A stretch of 12,462 nt of DNA. Origin: Candidatus Latescibacterota bacterium (lineage in GTDB: Bacteria; JAAXHH01). The notes beneath the pieces are model-generated. The model did no database searches. It was not told the DNA's origin and worked only from the letters and a program-made list of their open reading frames with translations. The translations under genes were made by a program, and so were the position numbers. This document shows, in pieces, positions 1 through 7,266 of this stretch. Location: positions 1-12,462 of the forward strand of contig JAJECR010000125.1 of assembly GCA_022821935.1 (NCBI GenBank), written 5' to 3'. Within the stretch, counting starts at the first letter, position 1, and every line of letters begins with the position of its first letter.

Positions 1-68
1 CGGCGGAAGTGGAAGGTCTAATCCGGGACCGGATCACCATCAAGCACTGCGGGAACACGACGTGTTAA
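1..68 (+). CDS. C-terminal end of an upstream gene (partial, product unknown)
   Basis: Reading from base 3 gives 21 sense codons and then TAA at 66-68. The encoded tail reads roughly AEVEGLIRDRITIKHCG and continues a few residues. By hand count 16 of 21 third positions are G or C, against 9 of 20 in the neighbouring frame that runs into the next gene, so this frame is the more likely coding one here. It overlaps the GTG start of the next gene by 7 bases, the usual arrangement for translational coupling. FtsX-type permeases work with an ABC ATPase, often encoded next door, so an ATPase is a reasonable guess. Nothing in these 21 residues shows one. Confidence 0.5.
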   Translation, partial: AEVEGLIRDRITIKHCGNTTC

Positions 69-3000
69 AAGCGAAGACCATACCCGGTCTCCTGGCTGGT
101 CTCACGCTGGTTTGCGTCATCTCCGCCTGCCAGACGACGGGGGTCCGCGAGCGGGTGGAGCTCCTCGCCGAACCGATCGGCGACGGCCAGGTGGCCGCGG
201 TGGTGGACTCCGTTCGCATCAGGAAGACCATTACCGACCTGGTATCATTCGGTTCCCGCGTAGCCGGCTACCCCGGTGCCACCGAGGCGGCGTACTACCT
301 GGCCGACCGCATGCGGGAAATCGGCCTCGAGGACGTGGAGATGGAGGAGTTCGTCTCGTCCGTCCCCCTGGACGAGGGCGGCGAACTGATTCTTCTCGAC
401 GCGACGGACCTTCCGGACTCCACTAACCTTGCATCCCGGACGATCCCCCTCTACGCCCTCTGGCCCAACCTGGTCCGCACCTCCACGACGCCGCCCGGCG
501 GCATCACCGGCAAGCTCCACTACGTGGGCAACGGCGAGTGGGAGGACTTCAACGGCATCGATCCCGCAGGCGCCGTATTTCTGATGGACTTCAATTCCGG
601 CGTGAACTGGCAGCGGGCCGCCATGCTCGGCGCCGGCGCCGTGATCTTCGCGGAACCCGACCACACCACCCGGGTCGACGGGGAGGAGAAGCACCTCCAG
701 GTCCCCCTCGACTTCCCCCGTTTCTGGATGAAGAAGGGGCCGGCCCGCCCCCTGGTTGAATACCTCGAAGCCAACGGCCCGATCAGCGTCCGGGCAACGG
801 GGCGCATGACCTGGAAACGGCTCCCGGCCTATAATGTCTTCGGCAGGATCACCGGGACGCACCCGGAGCTGAAGGAGGAGGTCATCGTACTGAATTCCTA
901 CTACGATTCCATCTCCGCCGTGCCGGCCGTATCCCCCGGCGCCAACCAGGCATCGGGCGTGGCCGCTCTCCTGGAAATGGCCCGTTACTTTGCCGCCCAT
1001 CCGCCCGCCCGCTCGGTATTGATCCTGGCGACCTCCGGCCATTTCATGTCGCTCAGCGGGATCAACGACTTCTCCTACCGTCACGCGCGCATTTCCAGTC
1101 ACTTCGCGGACAAGCTCGAAGACCCCATCAACATCAGGCTTTTCGCGGGCATCGACCTGTCCAGCGCCCGGGACCAGGTCGGCGTTATCTACTCCGGCGT
1201 CTTCTTCGGGGGGGATTCCTTCGAAAAACAGCGGTTCTTCACCCCCTTCGGCCGCACCTTCATGGGCTACGCGGACGAAGTCATCCGCCGTGGCGCTTTC
1301 CCGGCCGGCGCCCTGGTCAACGTGATCTCTCCATCCCAGGGGCACCGGACCGGCGGTTTCTTTCCCGCGGGCCAGATCGGCCTGGAGGCCGAACTGGTCT
1401 TCTGGATGGGGCTGCCCGCCCTGTCCTTCGCCACGGTGTTCGACGTGCGCGAGTTCGTGGATACGCCCATCGACGATCTCGACCGGGTGAACTTCCACAA
1501 TGTGTACACGCAGACCCTCCTGTTGACCGAACTGTTCGGCCGCGGGGTCAACGATCCCCGCCTGTTCCCGGACTTCAAGATGCAGCTCGAGGACCGCTTT
1601 GTGAACGGCCGCATCCGGGTCGTCGAATTCGATCCCCGGGAGGACTACATCCCGAGCAAGCCCAAGCCCGGCGCCGTGGTCCGGTTCCGCCGGTACAACA
1701 AGACCATCAGCGGGGTGAAGAACGAGATCTTCGTGGTGGCCGACAGCGCCGGCGTGGCCGAATGCACGGAACTGGAAGCGGGGCGTACGTACCCGACCGA
1801 AGGCTATGTCATAGATCCCGACACGGGGGAGATCATCTACGCGCCGGACCGGGGTCCCTACGGGGAAGGCGCGTACCCGCTCGAGATCAAGATGGACTGG
1901 GTGGACAAGGAGAAACCCACGGTAGTCTTCCGTGCCGACGCGACCAACATCTACGACCTGGTGGATCCCCGTTTCCTGACCCGGCTGAATGAGGCCGTGG
2001 TACTCGACGAATCGGGCAATCCACCCCTCGAATGGGGCATGACGTTCCAGGAGGGCGCGTGGACCACGGGGTTCTCCTACGAGGAGGATACGGCCGTCCT
2101 CTTCATGCCGCCGGAGAGCCGGTTCAAGGTCACCATGTCGACGGGCCTCTTCGGCCGACGCCTGATCCTGACCAACGCCGACGAGCAGAATCCCGAGGGC
2201 GTCGGGTTCGATTCAGGGATAGGGGCCATTCCGCTCACTTCCTACCAGGTGGCGCGGGACATGTGGCACCTGGACGAGGCGCGGATCGGCGCGCTGAAGT
2301 CCGTCGGCGTGAGCAATTCCCGGCTGGACGACTTCCACCGGGAAGCGGGCCGCCTGCTGGACCTGGCCGAGTCCGCCCGGCAGAACCTGCAGTGGGACCG
2401 GTTCATCAAGCACGCCCGGGCCGCGTGGGGATACGAGTCCCGCGCCTATCCCGATGCGACCGGGACGGCCAACGACGTCGTGAAGGGGGTGCTGTTCTAC
2501 ATGGTGCTGGTGATCCCCTTCGCCTATGCCCTGGAGCGGCTGCTCTTCGGTTTCGCCAACGTCTACAAACGGATCGCCACCACATTTGGCATCTTCATGG
2601 CCGCCTTCGGGTTGCTGCGATTCACCCATCCGGCCTTCCAGATCACCACCGCGCCCGACATCGTGCTCCTCGCCTTCATCACCTTCGCCCTGGCGACCGT
2701 GGTCATCTGGCTCATATCGGGCCGGTTCAGCCAGACCATGCGCGAGGTAAGACAGGACGCCCGGACCGTGCAATCCACCGACGTCCGGCGTTCAAGCGCC
2801 CTGGCCACGGCCTTCGCCCTGGGCATCGGGAACATGCGCAAGCGCAAGGCCCGGACGCTGTTGACGTGCGTCACGCTGGTGCTCCTGGTGTTTACCGTGC
2901 TTTCCTTCACGTCCGTGCAGACCTTTCTCCGCCTGCAGAAAGTGAGTCAGGACACGGAGGCCGCGTACACCGGGTTCCTCGTACGGAATCCCAACTGGGC

Positions 3001-4609
3001 GCCGCTGCAGAAGCAGACCCACGAGTACGTACTCTCCGAGTTCGGCTCTTCGGAAGCCGAGGACCAGGGCATTAGCATCGTTTCCAGAACGTGGTATTCG
3101 GGGACCGTCCCTGGAGATCAGACCTTCGTCAAGGTCGACCGGACGGACGCGGACGGAATACCCAGGACCACCTACGCCTCGGGCATCCTGGGCCTGCTTC
3201 CCGATGAGGGCGTGGTGAGCGGCCTCGACCGCGCGCTGATCTCGGGCAGGTGGTTCGCCCCGGATGAAAGGGACGTGTGTATCATTCCGACGGATATGGC
3301 CGATCTGCTCGGCATGTCGGCAGAGGACACGGGCAGGTCGGATATCCTGATTTTCGGCAAGCCCTACCGGGTGATCGGCATGTTCGACGCGACCGCCCTG
3401 GAAGGGATCACCGACCTGGACGGAGAGCCCCTCACGCCGGTCGATTACTCGGCGACGGGTCACGATCTGCTCACGGAACTCGCCCTCATGGATTACGACG
3501 AGGAACCAGTCCAGATGGCGCGGTTCGAACACATGCCGGCCGCGAACCTCATCCTGGCGCCGCAGGCCTTCGTGAACGATCTTGGCGGCACGCTCCGGTC
3601 CGTAGCGGTCCGTTTTCCCTCGGACGAAGCCGCCCTGGACCGGATCGAGCGCTTCATGCAACGTCTTGGGATTCCCGTGGTGGCCTCCGTCGACGGCGAG
3701 GTCGCCGTGTTCAGCGCCATGTCGCTGAGTTCCCTGTCCGGCCTGGGCAACCTGTTCATCCCCCTGGTCGTGGCCGCCCTCATCATCCTGAACACGATGA
3801 TGAACGCCGTCTACGAACGCTTCAGCGAGATCGGGGTGTACAGCGCCGTGGGCCTGGCGCCGGCCCATATCGGCGCCCTCTTCATGGCGGAGGCGGCCAT
3901 GTACGCCGTCATCGGCGGCATGTCCGGCTACCTCATCGGCCAGACCCTGGCCCGGGGCATCACGGAGTATCAGCTGCTGGCGGGACTGACCCTGAACTAC
4001 TCTTCCCTTTCCGCCGTGGCCTCCACGGCCATGGTCATGGCGGTGGTCATGCTCTCGACGATCTACCCCGCCAGCAAGGCGTCCCAGATGGCCGTGCCGG
4101 ACGTGAAACGGCAGTGGTCCTTCCCCGAACCAGACGGCGACGACTGGAGTTTCGAGTTCCCCTTCACCATCAGCCGCACGGAAACGCTGGGTCTCTACGC
4201 CTACCTGACGCGGTTCTTCGAGTCACACGGCGAGAGCACGCTGGGAAACTTCATGACGGACGAGGTGGCCTTGACGGGTACCGGCGAGGAGACCGTGGTG
4301 ACGTACACGATCACGATGAAGACCTGGCTGGCGCCCTACGACACGGGGGTCAGCCAGCGCGTGGCCCTGAGCGCGGCGCCCGCGGAGCAGGAGCACGACC
4401 TGTACGCGGTATGGGTGGATATACACCGGGAAAGCGGAGACGTGGACTCCTGGCAGCGGCTGAACCGGCGTTTCCTCAACGTCCTGCGCAAACAGTTCCT
4501 CGTCTGGCGCACCGTGGACCAGGAGGTCAAGCAGGTCTACGCCGACGAAGGGCGGGAGATGATCGCGGTCGGGGGAGGCGTTGTCGCGGGAGACGCGTCA
4601 GTCTCATGA
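62..4609 (+). CDS. Lipoprotein-anchored degenerate M28 peptidase domain fused to an FtsX/MacB-like ABC permease
   Basis: A 1515-residue protein starting at GTG 62, where it overlaps the end of the upstream gene. Residues 1-23 are a lipoprotein signal peptide with lipobox I20-S21-A22-C23. Residues about 45-495 have the layout of an M28 zinc aminopeptidase with an inserted PA-like segment (about 120-250). The landmarks YYDS (280-283), PGANQASG (292-299), ATSGH (323-327) and GIDLSS (363-368) align with the M28 metal-site motifs, but most ligands are replaced. Residues about 520-720 look like beta-rich accessory segments. Membrane helices are near 807-825, 839-855 and 866-886, then the FtsX helices near 932-951, 1231-1247, 1269-1290 and 1317-1336. 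A large extracytoplasmic domain (about 952-1228) resembles MacB_PCD. ERFSEIG (1252-1258) is the usual FtsX coupling loop, and PASKAS (1336-1341) closes the domain. Residues 1353-1515 form a cytoplasmic tail that I do not recognise. Positive charges in the loops fit an outside N-terminus and an inside C-terminus. By family it should move or shear something in the envelope with an ATPase partner; the substrate is unknown. Confidence 0.9.
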   Translation: MLKAKTIPGLLAGLTLVCVISACQTTGVRERVELLAEPIGDGQVAAVVDSVRIRKTITDLVSFGSRVAGYPGATEAAYYLADRMREIGLEDVEMEEFVSSVPLDEGGELILLDATDLPDSTNLASRTIPLYALWPNLVRTSTTPPGGITGKLHYVGNGEWEDFNGIDPAGAVFLMDFNSGVNWQRAAMLGAGAVIFAEPDHTTRVDGEEKHLQVPLDFPRFWMKKGPARPLVEYLEANGPISVRATGRMTWKRLPAYNVFGRITGTHPELKEEVIVLNSYYDSISAVPAVSPGANQASGVAALLEMARYFAAHPPARSVLILATSGHFMSLSGINDFSYRHARISSHFADKLEDPINIRLFAGIDLSSARDQVGVIYSGVFFGGDSFEKQRFFTPFGRTFMGYADEVIRRGAFPAGALVNVISPSQGHRTGGFFPAGQIGLEAELVFWMGLPALSFATVFDVREFVDTPIDDLDRVNFHNVYTQTLLLTELFGRGVNDPRLFPDFKMQLEDRFVNGRIRVVEFDPREDYIPSKPKPGAVVRFRRYNKTISGVKNEIFVVADSAGVAECTELEAGRTYPTEGYVIDPDTGEIIYAPDRGPYGEGAYPLEIKMDWVDKEKPTVVFRADATNIYDLVDPRFLTRLNEAVVLDESGNPPLEWGMTFQEGAWTTGFSYEEDTAVLFMPPESRFKVTMSTGLFGRRLILTNADEQNPEGVGFDSGIGAIPLTSYQVARDMWHLDEARIGALKSVGVSNSRLDDFHREAGRLLDLAESARQNLQWDRFIKHARAAWGYESRAYPDATGTANDVVKGVLFYMVLVIPFAYALERLLFGFANVYKRIATTFGIFMAAFGLLRFTHPAFQITTAPDIVLLAFITFALATVVIWLISGRFSQTMREVRQDARTVQSTDVRRSSALATAFALGIGNMRKRKARTLLTCVTLVLLVFTVLSFTSVQTFLRLQKVSQDTEAAYTGFLVRNPNWAPLQKQTHEYVLSEFGSSEAEDQGISIVSRTWYSGTVPGDQTFVKVDRTDADGIPRTTYASGILGLLPDEGVVSGLDRALISGRWFAPDERDVCIIPTDMADLLGMSAEDTGRSDILIFGKPYRVIGMFDATALEGITDLDGEPLTPVDYSATGHDLLTELALMDYDEEPVQMARFEHMPAANLILAPQAFVNDLGGTLRSVAVRFPSDEAALDRIERFMQRLGIPVVASVDGEVAVFSAMSLSSLSGLGNLFIPLVVAALIILNTMMNAVYERFSEIGVYSAVGLAPAHIGALFMAEAAMYAVIGGMSGYLIGQTLARGITEYQLLAGLTLNYSSLSAVASTAMVMAVVMLSTIYPASKASQMAVPDVKRQWSFPEPDGDDWSFEFPFTISRTETLGLYAYLTRFFESHGESTLGNFMTDEVALTGTGEETVVTYTITMKTWLAPYDTGVSQRVALSAAPAEQEHDLYAVWVDIHRESGDVDSWQRLNRRFLNVLRKQFLVWRTVDQEVKQVYADEGREMIAVGGGVVAGDASVS

Positions 4610-4646
4610 CCGTGCCCTGGTTCCGCCGGGATAAAGGAGAAGATCC

Positions 4647-5132
4647 ATGGATGGCGACGGCCGCTGGCTCAACACCCTCATGGGCCAGAACGTGCGGATA
4701 AAGACGCCGGGAGCCGCCACGGAGGACCGAGTGACGGTAATCGAAGCCGTCGAACCGCCCCACAGTCCACCGCCCGTCTTCACCCGGCACGCCTTCATCG
4801 AGATGTTCCTGGTCGTCGAGGGCGCGCTGACTTTCCAGTTCCTCCACGAAAACGCCTTCGTGCTCGAAGCCGGCCAGATGGTGACCGTACCAGGATGGAA
4901 ACCCCATTCCTTCTGGAACGACGAGGACGCTCCGGCGCGGATCGTGCTGATCTGCTCGCCCGCGGGGCTGGACCGGTTCTTCGAGGCTTCCGACCGGCTG
5001 TTGCAGCGCCTGCCCGCCGACTCGTCCGATCCTGGAATTTTGGAGGCCGAGATGGCCAGCCTGCGAAATGAGTTCGGGCTGGAACACGTGGCGCCGCCGC
5101 CGGCCATCGTCAATCAGCGCGTAGAAGGGTGA
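4647..5132 (+). CDS. Single-domain cupin (cupin_2) protein
   Basis: A 161-residue small beta-barrel protein. The ATG at 4647 is preceded by AAGGAG at 4634-4639 with 7 bases of spacing, which fixes the start. Cupin motif 1 is seen as T46-x-H48, then E52 and G59, so the first histidine of the usual HxH is replaced by threonine. Motif 2 is nearly complete: G76, P82, H87 and N91 in GxxxxxPxWxxHxxxN spacing. Three or four possible metal ligands (H48, E52, H87) remain, so metal binding is possible but not assured. There is no DNA-binding domain, so it is not an AraC-type regulator. It lies 37 bases after the permease fusion and its stop overlaps the next start (GTGA). Cupins of this size are isomerases, dioxygenases or sugar-binding proteins; I cannot choose between them. 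Confidence 0.85.
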   Translation: MDGDGRWLNTLMGQNVRIKTPGAATEDRVTVIEAVEPPHSPPPVFTRHAFIEMFLVVEGALTFQFLHENAFVLEAGQMVTVPGWKPHSFWNDEDAPARIVLICSPAGLDRFFEASDRLLQRLPADSSDPGILEAEMASLRNEFGLEHVAPPPAIVNQRVEG

Positions 5133-5956
5133 ATGACTTGAAACGCTTGGTTGATAGAGCTGCTTTGCTCAAACCGGCCAAAGCGGCGCGAAAACAGTTT
5201 GAGGCGCACCGGGGTGAGAAGTGGCTGGTAGATCCCGCTGTGCCGGTGCTCTTTTTTGGGAACCTTGCCGGATACGAAGCTTCGTGCCCGCCTATAGCGA
5301 CAGTAGGCCTGAATCCATCTCACCTTGAATTTCCCTCCCCGCCGGAAGACCCATTCATGCGGTTCCCGAATGCCGATACTAAGGACGTGACTGCCTATCT
5401 ATCCGTCCTTTCTTCTTATTTTGGACACTGTCCCTATCGCTCTTGGTTTGCTAGTTACGAGAAGGCACTACATGGGATGGGGACGACCTACTATGGCGAA
5501 GAAAAGAACACCGCGCTGCATACGGACATAGGGTCCGTACTTCCCACGAATCCCACGTGGAGCCGACTTGGTGATCATATTCGTAAACCGTTGATCCGGG
5601 AAGGCGCGCCGCTCTGGCGCTGTCTCATCGAGTGTCTTCAACCGGATATTCTGCTCAGCTCAATCGCTTGGCAGTGGATGAACGACTGTTTGATTGAACT
5701 CGAACCGCCCGGCAACTGGGAGGTAATCCACACTTTCAAAAAGAAGAAGGACGGTAGTCCGCGTAGCCGGCCGGTAGAAACCAAGGTGCGCCGGCACGCG
5801 CTCTCTACCGGAAATCAAATCCTTTTCGCTCATGTCCCCGCGGCACAGACCCCTATGGGCCATTTGAGCAACGAACAGAAACGGCAGGCGGGACGCAAAA
5901 TTCTGGCGCATTGGCAGGAGACGATGAAGGGGCACTGCCGGTGTGGAACGAGATAG
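5129..5956 (+). CDS. Uracil-DNA-glycosylase-superfamily-like protein
   Basis: A 275-residue soluble protein with no signal peptide or membrane helix. The GTG at 5129 overlaps the cupin stop as GTGA; an in-frame TTG at 5138 is an alternative start. Residues 57-64 read ATVGLNPS, which resembles motif 1 of the Mug/SMUG branch of the UDG superfamily (GINPG/GMNPG, with the catalytic Asn in the same place). Near the end, residues 235-247 (H235, two prolines, then GHLS) resemble the second, DNA-contacting motif (H/N-P-S). Between them HTDIGSVLPTNPTW (131-144) and LWRCLIECLQPDILLSS (162-178) fit the alpha/beta core. Its codon use is less GC-rich than that of the genes to the left, and it sits beside two toxin-antitoxin pairs, so it may be acquired. 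A role in DNA repair, base excision or defence is inference; it could also be a non-catalytic member of the fold. Confidence 0.7.
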   Translation: MNDLKRLVDRAALLKPAKAARKQFEAHRGEKWLVDPAVPVLFFGNLAGYEASCPPIATVGLNPSHLEFPSPPEDPFMRFPNADTKDVTAYLSVLSSYFGHCPYRSWFASYEKALHGMGTTYYGEEKNTALHTDIGSVLPTNPTWSRLGDHIRKPLIREGAPLWRCLIECLQPDILLSSIAWQWMNDCLIELEPPGNWEVIHTFKKKKDGSPRSRPVETKVRRHALSTGNQILFAHVPAAQTPMGHLSNEQKRQAGRKILAHWQETMKGHCRCGTR

Positions 5957-6167
5957 TCGCCGGCGCGTTCGACTCCCGCGCATGGGACGGAACCTGATTC
6001 TGATCATGATGCTTTCAGGTTAGAACCGGCAGTAATGTCGGCCGTCCGTTCAATGCGGATATCCATTATGGATTGCTGCACCCGCCGAATACGTTTATCA
6101 TTACAATTGCGAATACGGTGGCTGGCCAGAGTTCAGACGCTCGGATAGCCGGTGAAACGTTGCCGCC

Positions 6168-6184
6168 GCTACGTTTGGCGTAGC
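6168..6184. repeat. Perfect inverted repeat GCTACG-N5-CGTAGC
   Basis: GCTACG at 6168-6173 and CGTAGC at 6179-6184 flank a 5-base loop (TTTGG). There is no T-run, so it is not a standard intrinsic terminator. It lies about 33 bases upstream of the candidate hicBA -35 box and could be an operator or a transcript hairpin. Confidence 0.45.
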
Positions 6185-6216
6185 ACACCATCACCGACGA
6201 GCGAACCATGGACTGG

Positions 6217-6245
6217 GTGACAGGCGGGTACTGTACGAGTATGAA
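6217..6245 (+). promoter_or_regulatory. Candidate sigma-70-type promoter for hicBA
   Basis: GTGACA at 6217-6222 (5 of 6 to TTGACA), 17 bases of spacing, and TATGAA at 6240-6245 (4 of 6 to TATAAT). This would start transcription near 6252 and leave a leader of about 38 bases containing the hicB ribosome binding site (AAGGAAGGA at 6275-6283). Confidence 0.4.
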
Positions 6246-6289
6246 GACAGTGGTTTTGATCGACGCCAAAGAAAAAGGAAGGAACTGCC

Positions 6290-6502
6290 ATGACCGAGAT
6301 CATCTTCGAAGTCACCGAGGACGACGCGGACGGTGGTTATTCGGCGACCGCACTGGGTTACGGCATACACACTCAGGGCGACTCGGTCGACGAAATCCGT
6401 CGTAACGTGAAGGAGGCTGTCGACTGCTACTTTGACGAGTCCATGGCGCGACCCAAGCTGATTCGACTGCACTTCGTGCGCGACGAGGTCCTTGTGGTAT
6501 GA
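6290..6502 (+). CDS. hicB: HicB-family antitoxin (short form)
   Basis: A 70-residue protein with the HicB partial RNase-H-like fold: an acidic N-terminal strand, then GGYSATALGYGIHTQGDS and the helix DEIRRNVKEAVDCYF typical of UPF0150/HicB antitoxins. The start at ATG 6290 has a strong ribosome binding site (6275-6283, 6 bases away). It would bind and block HicA, encoded just downstream with an ATGA overlap. The protein ends right after the fold. It has no C-terminal ribbon-helix-helix or HTH domain like those of longer HicB proteins, so it may not repress its own promoter unaided. The order antitoxin-then-toxin is the reverse of E. coli hicAB but is common elsewhere. Confidence 0.88.
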   Translation: MTEIIFEVTEDDADGGYSATALGYGIHTQGDSVDEIRRNVKEAVDCYFDESMARPKLIRLHFVRDEVLVV

Positions 6503-6741
6503 AGTTGCCGAGAAACGTGAGCGGTTCGGATTTGCTTGCGGCGTTACGACGACTGGGCTACGAGGCCGTGCGCAAACGGGGTTCGCATGTGCGAGTGACA
6601 ACCCAGATCAATGGTGAACATCATGAGGTGATCCCGTTGCATAGCCCGATCCGGGTGAAAACACTGTCGAGTATACTGAAGAGCATCGCTCGTCACCACG
6701 AGATGACTGTTGAGGAATTGCTCAACGCCATCGATTTGTGA
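6499..6741 (+). CDS. hicA: HicA-family mRNA interferase toxin
   Basis: An 80-residue basic protein with the small dsRBD-like HicA fold. The N-terminus LPRNVSGSDLLAALRRLGYE and the motif KRGSHVRV, with the catalytic-type histidine H30, are characteristic. PLHSPIRVKTLSSILK and the C-terminal MTVEELLNAI complete the family pattern at its usual length. HicA toxins cleave mRNA and are neutralised by HicB. The ATG at 6499 overlaps the hicB stop (ATGA), so translation is coupled. All expected parts are present, so the toxin looks intact. Confidence 0.9.
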   Translation: MKLPRNVSGSDLLAALRRLGYEAVRKRGSHVRVTTQINGEHHEVIPLHSPIRVKTLSSILKSIARHHEMTVEELLNAIDL

Positions 6742-6885
6742 AAATGTGGTATGCGGACGAGATGAAGAACGGCTGCTCGGCCAAGCGGCCTCTTACCATT
6801 GTCCTCGATTGGCACTACCACGACTGTTCCACCGCACGGTCGTATGGATCGAGACACCGGCTGTCCTCCGAACCACCCTTTGACC

Positions 6886-7266
6886 CTACCAGATCGCTTG
6901 TGAATAGTACCCAAGTATATTAGCATCCGAGGTCACAAGCGGGCAATCGTTCAGTTCCGCAGTGGCGACGATTGTACGATCGGCGGGATCCTGGTGATCC
7001 CAGACCAGTTCCAGGTTTTGGATCCAGGTCGGTACGTCCACTGGAAGCACTTCAAGTCGATCGGTCCGCTCCAGGTTTTCGGTGAATTCTCGAATGGAAA
7101 CAGGTAGATCAAGCTTGCCCTTTTTTACCTTAACACCTATCTCCCAGATCGAGATCGCACTGAGGCAGATACGGTCAGAATTAATGATCATCCGGTCAGC
7201 GACCTTCGACAATCGTTCAGGCGCTACTGTCCAGAAGATCAGTGTCGACGTATCCAGTACGACCAT
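6886..7266 (-). CDS. vapC: PIN-domain (VapC-family) ribonuclease toxin
   Basis: A 126-residue PIN domain. The acidic residues expected for Mg-dependent RNase activity are all present: D5 in VLDTST, E42 in ISIWEIGVK, D93 and D96 in HQDPADRTIVATA, and D114 in LVTSDANIL. Length is normal for VapC. Its ATG overlaps the stop of the antitoxin gene by one base (TGATG on this strand), so the pair is a coupled operon. The SIWEIGVK signature belongs to the VapC subgroup that pairs with Phd/YefM-type antitoxins. It converges with hicBA, 144 bases apart, with no clear terminator between them. Confidence 0.92.
   Translation of the reverse strand: MVVLDTSTLIFWTVAPERLSKVADRMIINSDRICLSAISIWEIGVKVKKGKLDLPVSIREFTENLERTDRLEVLPVDVPTWIQNLELVWDHQDPADRTIVATAELNDCPLVTSDANILGYYSQAIW

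Larger units (their letters stand above)
5957..6289 (+). other. Gene-poor stretch before hicBA
   Basis: There is no convincing gene in these 333 bases. It holds an open reading frame without an ATG (6010-6183, ending TAG) that could be a coding relic, a perfect 6-bp inverted repeat at 6168-6184, and a candidate promoter for hicBA at 6217-6245. I see no terminator with a T-run after the UDG-like gene. Confidence 0.6.

Noticed and set aside
245..1498. Long minus-strand open frame (417 codons) inside the permease fusion gene
   Set aside because: It is opposite a frame with recognisable domains; its product is low-complexity and rich in Gly, Arg, His and Val, as expected for an antisense shadow in GC-rich DNA.
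2792..3868. Minus-strand open frame (358 codons) under the permease domain
   Set aside because: Shadow of the FtsX coding frame, with no recognisable motif or ribosome binding site.
3277..4701. Plus-strand open frame (474 codons) overlapping the end of the permease and the start of the cupin gene
   Set aside because: Product is an Arg/Gly/Pro/His-rich frame-shift shadow; both genes it overlaps have strong motif support.
6066..6269. Minus-strand open frame (67 codons) upstream of hicB
   Set aside because: No ribosome binding site, no recognisable domain, and it overlaps the candidate hicBA promoter.
6742..6885. Terminator sought between the convergent toxin-antitoxin operons
   Set aside because: Only weak stems such as GGCC-AAGC-GGCC (near 6778-6789) are present, with no T-run on either strand.
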